The notes under the pieces: generated by a model
The model's database searches: none
The model's input: the letters and a program-made list of their open reading frames with translations, nothing else
What the model was told of the DNA's origin: nothing
Assembly (NCBI GenBank): GCA_003952965.2
Contig: CM025850.1
Span: 39,209,584 to 39,273,583 of the forward strand
DNA: 64,000 nt
Direction: 5' to 3'
DNA from: Morella rubra
Taxonomy: Eukaryota; Streptophyta; Magnoliopsida; Fagales; Myricaceae
Made by a program: the position numbers and the translations under genes
In this document: positions 1-13,737 of the stretch, one piece after another
Position numbering within the stretch: position 1 is the first letter of the stretch
Layout: each line of letters begins with the position of its first letter

Positions 1-34
1 TTAGTACTTATCTGTTTCTTTCATGGTATCGCAG

Positions 35-3000
35 GATGATTATGGTCAAAGCGGTTAAATGGGTTGACCAGGTCATTCCTGACGCGCCGTATGCCATAAC
101 AGAAGATTTCATGAGGAAGCTCTTTGACGACTACAAAATAGACTACATCATTCACGGTGACGATCCCTGCGTTCTTCCTGACGGTACGGATGCTTATGCT
201 CTTGCGAAGAAGGCTGGTCGCTATAAGCAAATAAAGCGCACTGAAGGAATCTCCAGCACAGACATTGTTGGTCAGAATTGTCGCCCATCTTTATTATGTC
301 TCTGCTGGTTTTAATATATATATCACACGGACATATCGTCAACTATTTTTTTTAATCTTATTAAAAGAAGCACTAATAAATATATTAGGATAAGAACTTA
401 TAATACAAACTATTCAATAAACACCTAATAGCTTAAGATGCAACAAGAAACATCAAGGAATTTGATCAATTATCTGAAAGCTTAAATTAGAGCACTTGAT
501 TGTTATCTTTTAGTCGCTACCTAGATATTTAGAGGCCTTGCCTTCTTATTTTAACAGGATCTGCGACGCAACTAAAACATCAAGGAATTTTAGTTTCCAG
601 ACTTTCACCTAGGAAAACAAGGATAGAGAGTATATGTATAGACCTCAGAAACAATGAGACCATCTATTTATGAGAACTAGACCAGCGCACAACTGCCGTC
701 CATACAGAGAAGTTTTGCAATGACCGAATGTCGTCTATTTTATGGAGTTGAATTAGCCAAATTACATATACAATATGCTTCAAAGCGCTAATAACCTATT
801 ACTGATGTGAGTTCCCAACCAAAAGGCTGCTTGGTTGGTGTGTACCCATGGCCTTTTAGTCTTAGGCGCTTGTGTAATCCTTTGTTAACCATGATATAGA
901 GGGACTGGCTCTTTGTTTTTGGTGGTGATATCATAGTTGGGCATTGATGATGTGCCAGCAGCAAGGGTGGTCTTCACGAAGCCTTTGCAGCAACAATGTG
1001 GTGGTCAAGGATTGCTAGGCCATGGGTGGTTGTGTGCTAGACATTAGTGATTTTTAAATTTGGTTTCACACCTAACAGTAATTTGTTTTCTGGTAAAAAA
1101 TGTGTTTTTGTTATGTCTATACATGACCATATGTCCTGTTGGCATACCCCCAGACTACAGCAGTAATTTAGATCTATGCCTTAAATTTAAGTGAGTGGAC
1201 CTTAATGAAGTTGAAGAACTACTGCATGTATTGTATTATATTATCATCATTGGCTATTGATCTTTATATCTTAGGAAGGGTAAGTGACTTGGGGAGTTAA
1301 GTATTAAGAGGTTAGTATGGACCACCCATAATCTAGGGTTAAGCCATTTTAGCTTAAGTATGAGGGCTTAGTAAAGACTTAGTCTCATATACTGTTTGTT
1401 GTAGTTCAATAATCAGTTCAAATACAAAGCGTTCATCTATGTTCCAATAGGTGAATCTCAGTTCGAACCAGTAATTGGTTAGATTGAACGTGAGGTACAC
1501 CAATCAACCAAAAAGTGAGATCTGTTTTGGCATATTGCATTGATTGATACACAGTCGATAGGTTGGCGGACTAAGGTTCAATGGAGAGGTCTGTATTCTG
1601 GTTGGGTGAAAGCTTGATTGAAAGAAATACTGATTTTAACTAGGTTTATTTGAACAGAATTTGCCACATATGCATGAGTTATAGAAATTCTTAGATTAGA
1701 TGTGATTTCCAAGTTTTTCCAGGACATGTTTATATCCCTTCAAGACGTGAGTAGAAGTCTGGAGAAAGATATTGACAGCCGCTAAAGGTGTGACGGTGAG
1801 TGGAGGAGATCACTGTGAATTGGTAGTGGATATAAAAAGCAAGGGTGCAGTATTGGTAGGCGCACAAACATGAATTGTACAACATGAAGCTGGGAGGGAA
1901 TCGAGTATGTCTATAGGTGTTAATGAAAATCAACACTTCTACTTGTTTCCGTATTAGAGAGGCCATTTCAATTGGGTTGGTTTGGGGTTCTTCCCAAGTG
2001 AGTGGGTTTTCATGATTAACGAAGAGTCTCTGATGTTTAGATACGGGTGATGACTGTGCATCTATTATTAGGCGACAATTATTGTTGTGATAATAGTATT
2101 TTTTAAGAATTTTGTTCTGATGGGTACTGGGTGCTTCATACCATGCTTGAGAATGCTGGATTTATTGCATTTTAATAGGGTCTAATAATTTATTTTGCAG
2201 GTCGTATGCTTCTCTGTGTAAGAGAGAGGGCCATTAGTGACAGTCACAACCATTCTTCCTTGCAAAGACAGTTCAGCCACGGACACAGCCAGAAATTTGA
2301 AGATGGTGGATCTGGAAGTGGAACCCGTGTATCTCATTTTCTGCCAACGTCCCGCAGAATTGTCCAATTCTCAAATGGGAAGGTATGTACACTTAGTATG
2401 TTCCCATGTCTCTTTGTTGAATCCTTGATCTTTAAGATCGAGTCTTATTGGTTTACATCTTTGTATGTTGGCTGCTATGATTGCGTTTTAACTTTGCATT
2501 TTGTGCTTTCTTGTTTATGCGTGTGATCTCCGGAGCTGATGGAGATCTGGGCTTTCAAACAGGAAGAATCTACTCTGTGACAGTTCTCAACATTGTGATG
2601 GGTGTTTCTTTGATTTTCTTGGGTTCTTATTGGCCCCCAAATCCTGGCGCCTTATGAAAGTAATAAACTCCTCACAAATGACAATTCTTAGCGGCACCTT
2701 TAAGTTAAACTTTAACTCAAGCAGCCCAAGGGTGGTCCAATTTTCTCAGTTTTGGATATACTTTTTACTGGGTGACAGGGTTAGTATACTATGGTTTTGA
2801 ACTCCATCAATTAGCATCTCGAGTTGAGGTTTCAAAGAAACAACAGCTGCAATTAAGAGATGATAGGGATGCTGAAGGTGAAATACATGGAGGTAGGATT
2901 GGATGATAGGGGTACTGATTTGTGTGCACCCTTGTCTCAAGCAGCAAAATTTGCTAGCTTTAATCATGTGGAAAAGAAAGACAATGAACCTTTTCTGATT

Positions 3001-6000
3001 CGGAATTCCTCCTAAACCTGGATACAATTAAACTGTTCTGTAGTCTTGAAGGTTTTCATAGGAAATTTGTAACAAGATGTGAGTGTATGTCTTTCAACGG
3101 TGGTGGCAAAAGGTTGTGAAAATCAGTGTTCTATGGGCCTGGGCCTTGGCCTTTTGAATTTTCTCTGTAATATACGCACGCGAGAGAGAGAAAGAGAGAG
3201 ACTTTTCTCTTAGCTTTGACTGTGGATTACAAGTGAACTTAAAATTCTCTCTTGAATGTTAATACTGAGGGGGATGTGAAAAGGTTGTTAAAACGGAACT
3301 GGATTATGTGTTGACAGCATGAGGCAGTGCTTCTCATTCAACCTTATAGCTTCTGCTGTTAGCAGCTGAAGCATATGAATCAGATGTCTAATACTCACAT
3401 GTCTCCTTGGCAACTGTAAATGGGGGGGAACTCGTGGGCATATAGGGGAGCTGAACCCTTAGATGATTAACGTGGGAGAATTACCAACTTCTCGTCTTTT
3501 GATTCTCAACCCCCAACCCAAATTTTTTCTTCCCTACTGGAGAATTAGGTACATTGTTAGCTGGTAAATTGGAATAGGCCTTGATAAGTTGAGTTGGATT
3601 TGCATACAAGCCCGGTGAAATCATCCTGTACTTACAGATGAGATAATTTAATGTTTAATTAGGGTAGCTTATGTTTTTCCTTTGTGATGAGGAGTTTATC
3701 TCCTTTTTCTTGATGTGTGTCCTAAGTAGCTGACATTTTATGCTTGTTGCTTCAGGGGCCAGGACCGGATGCTCGCATAGTTTATATAGACGGTGCATTT
3801 GATCTTTTTCATGCTGGACATGTTGAGGTGCAATTTTATCTTTTTATTCACATGGTTAAATGAATGAATGTCATTGATTTTGGGTGTGCGTGACTATAGT
3901 GGCATTTATTGCTCTTCATATCTTGATTTCATTGATCTCCTCACTTTTGGAGTGTAACTATTGGAGATCACCTTGTAGCATATTTCTGATTGGTTCCCTC
4001 ATTAATTATATTACAAGAAAAGGATGTGAAAACTCTTTATTCGTCTTCATCTTGTTTGTAGGCTTTTGGGTAAGAAGATCATTGCAGTCAAATACAATCA
4101 AAGAATGGTATGACCTAGAGCAAACATAGATCACACAGACTCTAACTCCACTAGAAGTTGCTGGACACCGAAGCTATAAAAGTAACACTTCTTGCAACAA
4201 GATGTAGCCTATTTTTGGATGCTCAAAAATTGGAGAAAATTTTCTTTACCTAATGAAATTATTTTATTGGGGGTAGCGTAGATTTTGTTGACTTTTATGG
4301 GGGTCTGTGAAAGTTGGTAGAAAATCTGAAGAATGTTTGGTTGGAGATTGAATTTTTATTGGAGTTTGTGAAAAAGTATAGAGATATATGATTTGATAGA
4401 GTAATTTTTTTTTATGAAAAAGTATTGGAGTTCGTAAAAAAGTGTGGGGAGAGATGATTTAATGAATTTTTTTTTTTAATGGAAAGATGTTGAAGTTTGT
4501 AAAAAATTGTGGAAATTGATGATTTGATTTGAAAGGGTAAAAATTTTGTTGACCAAAACTTAGAGATTTTGTTTTTTGGCAACCAACACTATCAAATTTT
4601 AAATTTTTTTCTAAAAACTAAGAATTTTTGTGTTGCCAAACATGGGCTAGTCTCTTGAACCTGCCATGTTATTCTCTAGCCATCAAACTCTATTTTGACA
4701 AAGGTTCCTTGCAGCCAAAGGTTTAGCATCCACAACCCTCTTCTGGAACTTATTCTTTTGAGTGAGGCCACCATTCTTCTGACCAGTAACCTTCCCCCCT
4801 CCCTCCTTTGCCGAAGGGAGTGGAAAATGAGAAGACGAAAGGGCAAAAACTCTTTGTTTCTAAATCAAAACGAAATCCAAATCCAGAGTTACTGGAAAAC
4901 TTGTGACCAGCGGTTGCTTTGTTTACTTCCCTGCTGGAATGCCTTTATCCCTCATTACATTCTAGGTTGTTCATTAATGAATTTTTTTCCATACTACCAT
5001 CAATTCCTGCAGATTGATTATCCTTGCTTTTCTTTAATTTTTGTTTTCAACTTAAATGTCTATGGAAAATTGGAAATAAGTGTAGATCTCTCAGTGTTTT
5101 ACTTTGTAAGTACTATTCTTTTTTAAACGTTCTAAAACTTCCTGTCTTAGTTTGGATGCTGACTGCCGATGTGGACATATACAGAACAGTGTATGACCTT
5201 ATAAATTTTGTTGGTGATCATTTGTGTTTTTTATAGATCTTGAGGGTTGCTAGGGAGCTTGGAGATTTTCTTCTTGTCGGAATACACAACGATCTGACTG
5301 TCAGGTTGCAACCTTAGCATTTGTTTTCTGTCTCTCTTTTTCCTTTTGCATATTGGGCTATTAACATTCTGATGCATGATTTTAGATGTGTCCTCTTATC
5401 CTTTCTTTCTTTTGTTTTTCCATCCAAATATTCTTGATTTGTTAGGGTCTCTTATGGAACTTTGCTTGTATATTTAAAGGGATATCACAGAAGAGAATAG
5501 TATTCCAACTCAGGGAAAATCAGGCCTATAATTTAAATCTTTTAGGACAAGTAGAGAAAATTTGAGGGAAAAATTTAAAATTCGAATAAAACCTGCTAGA
5601 TAAGGGGCTATTTTCTTTTCCATTTGGGATTAGTATTGAGCTGCTTTATTTGAAGAAACAAGATATAGGGTATCCCTTGAATACAGGATGTATAAAAAAA
5701 GAGAAAAGAAGCAAAAAATCTCTTACTCCATAAAGGGTTGAGATGAGTACCAATGCAACCAAGAGGGAGAAAAAGGAAACAGAAAAGAAAGAGAGAGAAT
5801 ACACTGAATCTGAGAAGTAAGAATCTATGAGGTTCTCTGAATGAGAAATCATAGAGTGCTACTTTGTCTTAATTAATGGCTTTGAAGAAAGGATTTTGTG
5901 CTAAAAACACAAGGGAATTTGTTTTGAAAGCCATTTAAATAGCAATTAGCTATTGCCTTGGCAGAAGCAATGTATTTTTTAGCTTGTTGGTGTTCTTGTA

Positions 6001-9000
6001 TACCTGAATGCAGATTCTAGGAACTCTAGAAGTTTTTCAAATCCATGGAGTTGGCTTTTTTGCCATCTTTGTGGATAATTAGTGTGTTTTCTTTTGATTT
6101 GTATCAAAACCTATGTAGAGCAGGTCTGCCAATGACAATGAATGTCCTAGTTTGGATTCTTATAATAGCATGTTCATAAGTGCCATTCATCGTTCCCGGT
6201 GTCTCAGTCTCTAAATTGCAGGCTTCTTTAAGACGGAGAGTTGACAATTGATGATTATGGTGTAGTTTCGTTTGCTAGTTGAGTCCCAATCATTTTTCAT
6301 CTAAGGAATGTAGATTCTGGTTCTTTTCTGAACTGAGATTTGAGCCATAATTGGGAGAGTATTTTTATGGATATAGTTACCTATTGGTGTCTCTTTTGGT
6401 GGGAGGTGTCCTTGTGATTTCCATACAATTCTAACGGACAACGCACTTGACTTATTCCTCCCTCAATGTTTTTTGCAAACTGCATCAACTGTTTTCTTTT
6501 GCACAATTACAGTTGTTGACTTGTTGTTATATAGACTAGATGTTTGACCCAAACGTTTCAATAGTTCTTAGAAACTCCTTTCATATGCCTGGTTACTTTG
6601 GTGTATACATTGACTCTGGTTGTTCATTTGAGAGCTTGAACTTTTTTGTTTTGTCTTGGATAGTAGTTTAATTCAACATTCTATAAGTTAGTAAAAAAAA
6701 TTCAGATGTTCTATTCGCGACGCACGCAACCACAGACTCAAATGTATCTATAAATCTTAACCACTTGATATATCTGCCATCATTTTGCAATGGCTCGGCA
6801 GTGCTACTAGGGGAGCACATCGCCCTATAATGAATCTTCATGAAAGAAGTTTAAGCGTCTTGGCTTGCCGTTATGTAGACGAGGTGATAATTGGTGCTCC
6901 ATGGGAGGTGTCAAAAGACATGGTTAGTATGTATTTTGTAACTTCTTGTTGTGTACTTAAATTCCTCCATAATGGGCTTTATGGCTTTCATTTGTTTGCT
7001 GTAATGAATTTCTTTATCAAGCTTGTATGTGGATTTCCGATTCCGACTAAAGCTCCAGTTCAGAAAAATCAATTGCAGTAGAAAAGGTATTCAGTGAAAA
7101 GGACGTGTTTAGTACTGTTGGGCAGAAAACTTATCTGAAAACTGTTTGGCACAGAATTAAAAACTTAAGGTTATTTCTTTAGTTTCTCGTGGTTGTCAAC
7201 TAGTGAATGATTTGAACACCAAAAACACAATTTGTACCTTTACTTCAAGTACTTCATGGCTAGTATGTGGATTTCCGATTCCAACTAAAGCTCCAGTTCA
7301 GAAAAATCAATTGCAGTAGAAAAGGTATTCAGTGAAAAGGACGTGTTTATTACTGTTGGGCAGAAAACTTATATGAAAACCGTTTGGCACAGAATTAAAA
7401 ACTTAAAGTTATTTCTTTAGTTTCTCATGGTTGTCAACTAGTGAATGATTTGAACACCAAAAACACAATTTGTACCTTTACTTCAAGTACTTCAAAATCC
7501 CCCCCCCCTGCCCCCCGCCGGCGGGCACAGGTGTGCTTTCAGATTCATCTGTTGATATTGCACCCAGTCTCACTTATTCAAGCCCACCCACTATCCACTT
7601 CATCAGAAACCATGCATAATCACTGACCCATAATATTGATTAGCAAAATGGGGAATCTACTGACCCAGAATATTGACCGACCAACCTATTGCTATCAGAC
7701 ACTCTGGTACCTGCGGGACTAGACCGATGCACATTAAGGACTAACTCTAGGGAATAATAACACTCCTGTTTTCGAATATTAGTTTTTGTTCATGCATTGC
7801 TTTCTGGCCCATTCGTAATTTCCTTTGGGCAATATCAAACGTACTAAATTGACCTTATAGAAAATATGGGTTTAAGTTGATTGATGTGAATTGAACTCAC
7901 AAGTTTCCTAGGCATTTTTCTTAAGGTCCCTAGTTGTCATAGGACTATGATTGCAAATAAATTCCTCTTTTTCCTGTTAATTGCATTGCATATGGATTTT
8001 TACAACATTGCATGGCCATGCGATTCTGAGAAAATTGGACTGTGATGTTATAAAGTTGCTGGTGTTACTGAGGTCACTACTTATCTGGGAAAAGAAACAG
8101 TGCTTTTCTGGCAAAAGGCCTGAGCACAGCTGGAAACTGACACTTATAAGGCAGTACTATAAATGAATTTAGCATAATACTTGTGTAGTTCGTCTGGGAA
8201 TTCAGTCTTCTGGTATGGCAAGTATGGGAGAGTTTAACATCATATATGGTTGTGCTAATTGAGCATCGGAAGTAGTTTCAATTTCATTGTATAATTCTTG
8301 ATGACTGATGTATGGCAACAAAAGAGTTTATATAATTGATTCAATTTATATTTCCTACCATACTTATCTGACCAACTTACCATTTGAGACATAGGCGCTA
8401 AAATATGTTGGTGACATTGAGGATCTATTGGTGATGAAGAATGATGCATTGTGGGTTTGTTCATGGGGCCGCTAGTGAGGTGGAGAGGTAGGCAGCATAG
8501 ACAACAAGGAAGATGACCATGCAATTAGGGAGGAGCTGACAGCTGAAACTGGGAGATACAGATTAATCTCTATGGTAGTTTGCAATGGGCGGGCTTAGCT
8601 TTCCCGAGATGGCCTTGAGAGAGAGAAGCTTGGGTGAAAAATGTTTTACACTTTAAGGTTAGGTTTGGCTTGGTTGAAAATATTTTGGAGAAACATCACT
8701 TTGAGCCCTCTAACTACTAATACAATTTCAAATAAGGATCTAAATTATCACCTTTGACACATTGAGCCCACAACTACCAAATTTCATCAATTTGCGTCCC
8801 TAAAAAAGATCAAACGATCAAACTTGTGTCATGTGTGTTGTGAATGAGCCACGTGGCACGATTTTGACCCTCATATTTTATTTTTTAGTGCAATTTGATT
8901 AATTGTGGAAGTTGGAAGGCTCAATGTGTCAAGATTGGTAGTTTAGACCTCTATTTGAAATTGCATTGGTAGTCAGAGGGCTCAAAGTGATTTTTCTCCA

Positions 9001-12000
9001 AATATTTTTAATTTTTAGCGTGTTTGGTAGGGGTGAAAATTAATGGTTTGATGAGAATAACATCTTCATAATCATATAATTTAGGCCTTTAGAGCGTAAA
9101 ATGACCTTTTCAAGACAAAAAGTTATTTTTTAGACTCTCTCCCCCTAAACGTTTTAAATAAAATCTTCTTTCTCCCCTTTCAGCCCTAAATCTCATCCAA
9201 GCACCCGAACTTTCATTTGGCACCACCTCCCCTTCTCCTGTGGATTGAGTAGCCTCTCCCAAGTAAATCTGGTGGCATCATAAAAATCAGTGAAAAAATA
9301 TATGGACTAGGCATGCCAAAAAAGTTAAGCATATTACTTGCCATTTATAGTCTAAATGATGAAATAGTTAGTAGGATTGTTGTTATTTTATCTAAATTTT
9401 TATAGGAAATTAACATAAGAATAAATAGATTGATATTTCTAGTTATTTTATCGTTGTTCATATTTTGTGTAAATCTGAATGTAGTTAGAGATGTCAAATA
9501 TAAATATTAATGACAGCTAATTATTTTATAGTTCTTTATATTTGTGAGGTGAAAATTATCAGTTAGAAAATATCAAATATTCATGAAAATAAATATTTTC
9601 ATTGTCTCAGTTTGTTAGCCCAGGACCAGAAAATCAATAACCTCAAATTATTTTCAGCTAAGAATATTTTCCTTTATTCCTCATTTTACCTCAAAACAAA
9701 TATATTCATTTTGTGTTTTCATTGATTGTAAAGCATTAAATATTTTCTACCTAGCTGCTTAATTTCAACTGCCTACCTTTTTCTGCCTAGTTGCAAAGTT
9801 ACTGAAAAATGTTGAATGTGTTTTCAGGAAGAAACAAACACACTGAGTTTTATTCTGTTTTGCCTATCCTATGAACTTCGATGTTTTCAATTCTCCAAGC
9901 TGGGCACTTATTGTAGCTTGACCATTAATGTTTAAATGATTACCCAGAGTTCGACAAATAACCAGATGTTGCATTCTGTGATTGGAACAGAAACTTAGAT
10001 GATCCATCCTTCCTATATTTTCTATCTTTCCTTTTGTTGTGGATGTAATGATTTTTGATCAATCTTCCCCTTTTAGAGGAGTGAGTGAAGATTTCTGCTG
10101 AATTCTCTCAGACCTTAGAGTAGTCACCGATAGTCACCAATAAACTAGAGAAATGTCTGAAGAGAGGAAAGAAAACGAGCATTGTTGGGGCCGAGGATAA
10201 CAAATTTCTACCTCTCCCATGAATACAGATGGTTTACAACAGTGAAACTACGCTCTTTATTGGGGGGGGTGGAAACAAAGATGAAGAAAAGAGAACAATA
10301 CACTTTTACATATAGTTCTATGTAACCCAATTATCCCCTAAGAAGATAAACTAAAATCATTGTTATAAAGTGGAATGTTTTTTCCTCTTCTTAAGTCACT
10401 AGCTTATTGATATTTAAAAGACAAATACATTTTGTATCTTCTAGTTTTGGAGGTCTTGACACTTTGCACTCTCTAACTTTGGAGGTCTTGACACTTTGCA
10501 CCCCAATCTATTATTTTTGTCACATTGCACTCACAACTATTGATTTTAGACACTTTTCACCTTCCGTTAAAATTTTCCGTCAATTTGGACAGAAATTTAT
10601 TCTTTGGTCGGAAAAATTACAATTTTACCCTCATACAATGGTCACTGCCAAAAAAAAAAACATTTTCCGTTCAAATTAATCGAAAATTTTAAGGGAGGGT
10701 GCAAAGTGTCTAAAATCAATAATTGGTGGGTGCAAAGTGTCAAGACCCCCATAGTTGGAGGTGCAAAGTGTCAAGACCCCCATAGTTGAAAGGTGCAAAG
10801 TGTATTTAACTCGATATTTAAATTCAATTGCTGCCTGCATTTTATTTTTTACTTTTGCCCCGTTTTCTGGTCCAATGATAGTTGTTGTGCTCATTAATTT
10901 ATGGACTTCATCAAAATGTGGCATAGATAATAGTCATTTTATTCTAGAAGTTGGAACTTAGTGGAACTTTTCGGGTGCAGATAACTACGTTTAACATCTC
11001 ACTGGTTGTCCACGGAACAGTAGCAGAGAATAATGATTTCCAGAAGGTAAAATTACACAAGTTTCTGGCTGTGATACTCTTGATCAATGTAGCAAGTTTC
11101 ATATTGTCCACTTCATCCTCTATGTAATTGTTGAATTAATTATGTATATTCTTAGGTTGGTTACTAATGAATTTTTTATCTTATAGGACGAGAGCAACCC
11201 GTATGCTGTTCCCATCAGTATGGATATCTTTGAAATTTTGGAAAGTCCTTTGGATATCACCACTACCACAATAATTCGGAGGATCGTATCCAACCATGAA
11301 GCCTACCAGGTTCCCCAACTCCTGAACTATGCAATTTTTTCAGTACTTCCGATTCAAATTTCAACCTTACCATTTTTTCGTGTGTCAAATTGTAAGAGAT
11401 TTGCCAGTTCCATATGCTACAATGAAAAGGATTTAGAACAAAAGTGAAATATTCAAACATTTGTTTTTGGCGTCAAATGTCTATTATCTATTGTTTTTTT
11501 AATGTAGATATGGATAAAAGGCTTTATGGAAGAAGGATGCTTCAATTTAAAGAGGAGTTAGATATAGGTGTAGGATATGTAAATCAATGGATAGCCTTGA
11601 TCATATTTAAAAGTCCTGAATATAAAGCATATAGATAAAAGTACATTTAGTTGAAGGGAGGGTGACAATTATATAGTCGACTTTGAAGAGTTCCAGAATG
11701 TGAGAGCTGATGACACTTTTTCGGTTAGGGATAGTTGTTTCATATATTATGACAATCAAAATCAAATTTTTGGTTTCGACGGTTGTCTTTTTTTTTTTAA
11801 GCGAATTAGAAAGTTCTTTTTCCAATTATAGGAATTTTGGTTATCGGAATAGTTTCTCTTCTTCAGGTAAAGCATATAGAGCTGGCTACTTGTGATGGTT
11901 GCCGCGATGATCCTTATATGATGGCAAATATAGCCAAAATAAGCACATTAATAGTTGTAGATACTGTTATTTTTGTTGTCAAATTTATATTGATACTTAC

Positions 12001-12322
12001 ATTTTAAGTGGCATAAGCTAAGAGTCTTAAAAATAATGTAGGCTACACTGAAAATGAAACGTGGGATTTTAAAGGTGTGAGAAGCATGCCTTTGAGGATT
12101 TCTGCTTTAAAGAAATAACATTATGTAATAGAGCTAATGGGATTTTGAATGTTGTTTTTCTCAATTATTTCCTTGTGCCTACTTCAACTTGGATGCCTTC
12201 TTGGTTCTTGTCTAAAGGGGGGTTAATTTCTTTTTTTTTTCTCCCCGCAGAAGCGTAATGAGAAGAAGGCTGAAAGTGAGAAAAGGTATTATGAGTCTAA
12301 GACTTATGTGTCTGGTGACTGA
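35..12322 (+). CDS. PECT1: Ethanolamine-phosphate cytidylyltransferase (PECT1), 3' nine coding exons; 5' part lies off the window
   Basis: Makes CDP-ethanolamine from CTP and phosphoethanolamine, the rate-controlling step of the CDP-ethanolamine route to phosphatidylethanolamine; the plant enzyme is reported at the mitochondrial outer membrane. Exons joined in phase with GT-AG sites: 35-270, 2201-2382, 3756-3827, 5237-5304, 6802-6922, 10981-11046, 11187-11309, 12251-12322, with TGA at 12320. The first exon visible ends the first cytidylyltransferase domain, shown by IIHGDDPC and the RTEGISSTDIVGR signature. After a Ser-rich linker (HFLPTSRRIVQFSNGK) the second domain starts with YIDGAFDLFHAGHVE, holding the HxGH nucleotide-binding motif, and closes with SPLDITTTTIIRRI. 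The protein ends in a Lys/Glu-rich tail and VSGD. The N-terminal anchor and the first HxGH motif must lie upstream. Two domains in tandem separate it from choline-phosphate cytidylyltransferase, which has one. Identification is from remembered family sequence and is firm. Confidence 0.96.
7021..7496. repeat. 238-bp tandem direct duplication in the sixth visible PECT1 intron
   Basis: Two head-to-tail copies, 7021-7258 and 7259-7496, share nearly all bases; for example TTTGAACACC occurs at 7211 and 7449, exactly 238 bp apart. Only scattered substitutions separate them, so the duplication is recent compared with the surrounding intron. It holds no coding potential I can see. The second copy runs straight into a C-rich tract at about 7499-7525. 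Confidence 0.9.
8687..8999. mobile_element. Mutator-type MITE, 313 bp, with 9-bp target duplication
   Basis: Long terminal inverted repeats of about 90 bp start GGAGAAACATCACTTTGAGC on the left; the reverse complement of the right end begins GGAGAAAAATCACTTTGAGC. The element is flanked by an exact 9-bp direct repeat, AAATATTTT, at 8678-8686 and 9000-9008. A 9-bp duplication with long inverted ends is the usual mark of Mutator-like transposons. There is no transposase, so it is non-autonomous. It lies inside a PECT1 intron. Confidence 0.88.
10418..10812. mobile_element. Mutator-type MITE, 395 bp, with 9-bp target duplication
   Basis: Flanked by exact direct repeats GATATTTAA at 10409-10417 and 10813-10821. 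The arms are inverted and contain repeated short units of the type GGTGCAAAGTGTCAAGAC, on the right, and GGTCTTGACACTTTGCA, on the left, so the terminal repeat is internally iterated. There is no coding capacity. It sits in the same PECT1 intron as the element at 8687-8999 and ends 168 bp before the exon at 10981. The element at 52359-52702 looks like the same family. Confidence 0.85.
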
Positions 12323-12916
12323 TTGATGTCGGATCGTGTGGGGAACAAAGATGGCCAGGCATTCGGCAGCTTGGGCAGCCATATTTTCTTTCGTTTTTGT
12401 TACCAATGTTCAATACTTTTTTCCAGCTAAAATAACAGATGAGCTAATACGGTTGGCGATATCATGTTGTCCTGATCCATCCTTTCACGAGATATCATGT
12501 GACTGCGGAGTTTGTTTTCCATGTATTTTTGCTTTTTGTGTATTGTTTACACCTCGCAAATTACAAGACGCTTGTATGAAAGTGAGGAAAGGGGTTCTAG
12601 TGATGAATTTCTGTCTGTAGTCGGAGTTGCATGCGCAGCCACGCAGAATTTGTACTCCCACATCACAAAGAAAAGGAATATCCCTCGAGCTAAAAATCAG
12701 TTGGCTCCCTGTCTCTCAAAGTGGGCGCCGAATCAGAATATTTTTGGCATGATTGATGTCTCTCGTATTCCTTTTCTAGTCCAGTCTTGTGACGTGGACC
12801 CTCAGTTCGTCTCTGATGTTTTTGAACCAATTTTCATTTAATGAAGGGAAAAAAAAAAACTAAAAGGCTTTTGCTATAGCAACGAACTGTTCTTGTTCGT
12901 GGGAGTATATTCATTA
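12323..12916 (+). other. PECT1 3' UTR and downstream spacer
   Basis: Sequence after the PECT1 stop. Open frames here (around 12336-12841) overlap each other, lack introns or domains, and are probably chance frames in the 3' UTR. I see no separate gene. Confidence 0.5.
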
Positions 12917-13150
12917 GGATAAAATACAACATCGATATCAGTGGTTTACTTTAAAATTAAATAATTTTTTTTTACTTTAAAACGCATAATATTAGTCCTA
13001 AGGTTTAAAATTATTCACATTTGAAGGATCTTAAGAGAGACTAAAGTCATGATAGATGTTAAATTTTAAGAACTAATTTTATGTGTTTTAAAGTTTAAGG
13101 ACTTATTTGATTTTGGAGTAAATAATAGAGACCAATGTCGTATTTATTCC
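12917..13150. mobile_element. MITE, 234 bp, probable Mutator type
   Basis: Inverted ends: left GGATAAAATACAACATCG and, reading the right end in reverse complement, GGAATAAATACGACATTG. Flanking direct repeat TATTCATTA at 12908-12916 and TATTCATTC at 13151-13159, matching at 8 of 9 positions. Non-coding. It lies in the spacer between PECT1 and the first LURP-one gene. Confidence 0.75.
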
Positions 13151-13737
13151 TATTCATTCTTTTCTTCCTGTTTTTAATTCCTTCATCTGTGAAGAATGTT
13201 CATAGCTGTTTTTTCTTGAATAAATTGTTATAGCAGCGAAGCGAATTGCTACTGCATTTCTTGAGTGTAGGAGGAACAGCAAGAATGTATTCCCTCAATG
13301 TTTGATTGTTAAAATTTTAAGGAGGTTAAAATTTTTGAGTATAAGAGTTAGTGAAAAAGTGAAGAGAAACAAGATTTAAATAGATATTATAATAAAAAGA
13401 ATAGTTTGATAGAGAGATGATTATTTTTGTAATTTTTTTTTTAATTAGGCTCAATATTGTCAAAATTTTGGCACTTAAATACTAGAAAGAACCAACTTAA
13501 TGGAAGAGAGTGCGGAATAAAGACAGCTGGAATCATCAACGGAAATTCACAATGGTTTCCAAATGGAAGTATGATTTCATAAGGTGAGCGACAATCGCCT
13601 TGACTAGCCAGCAAATCCCGTGACGGCTCCTTGGAAGCTCTTAGTTTTGGTGGAGCATATATGGGATTTGTTTATGGAAAATCTATACATTGTTTAATCC
13701 CGCGTTACTTGGTTACAAATTACCATGATTATAAGTT

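Noticed and set aside
12336-12841. Overlapping 94- and 109-codon frames after PECT1
   Set aside because: Located in the likely 3' UTR; no conserved sequence.
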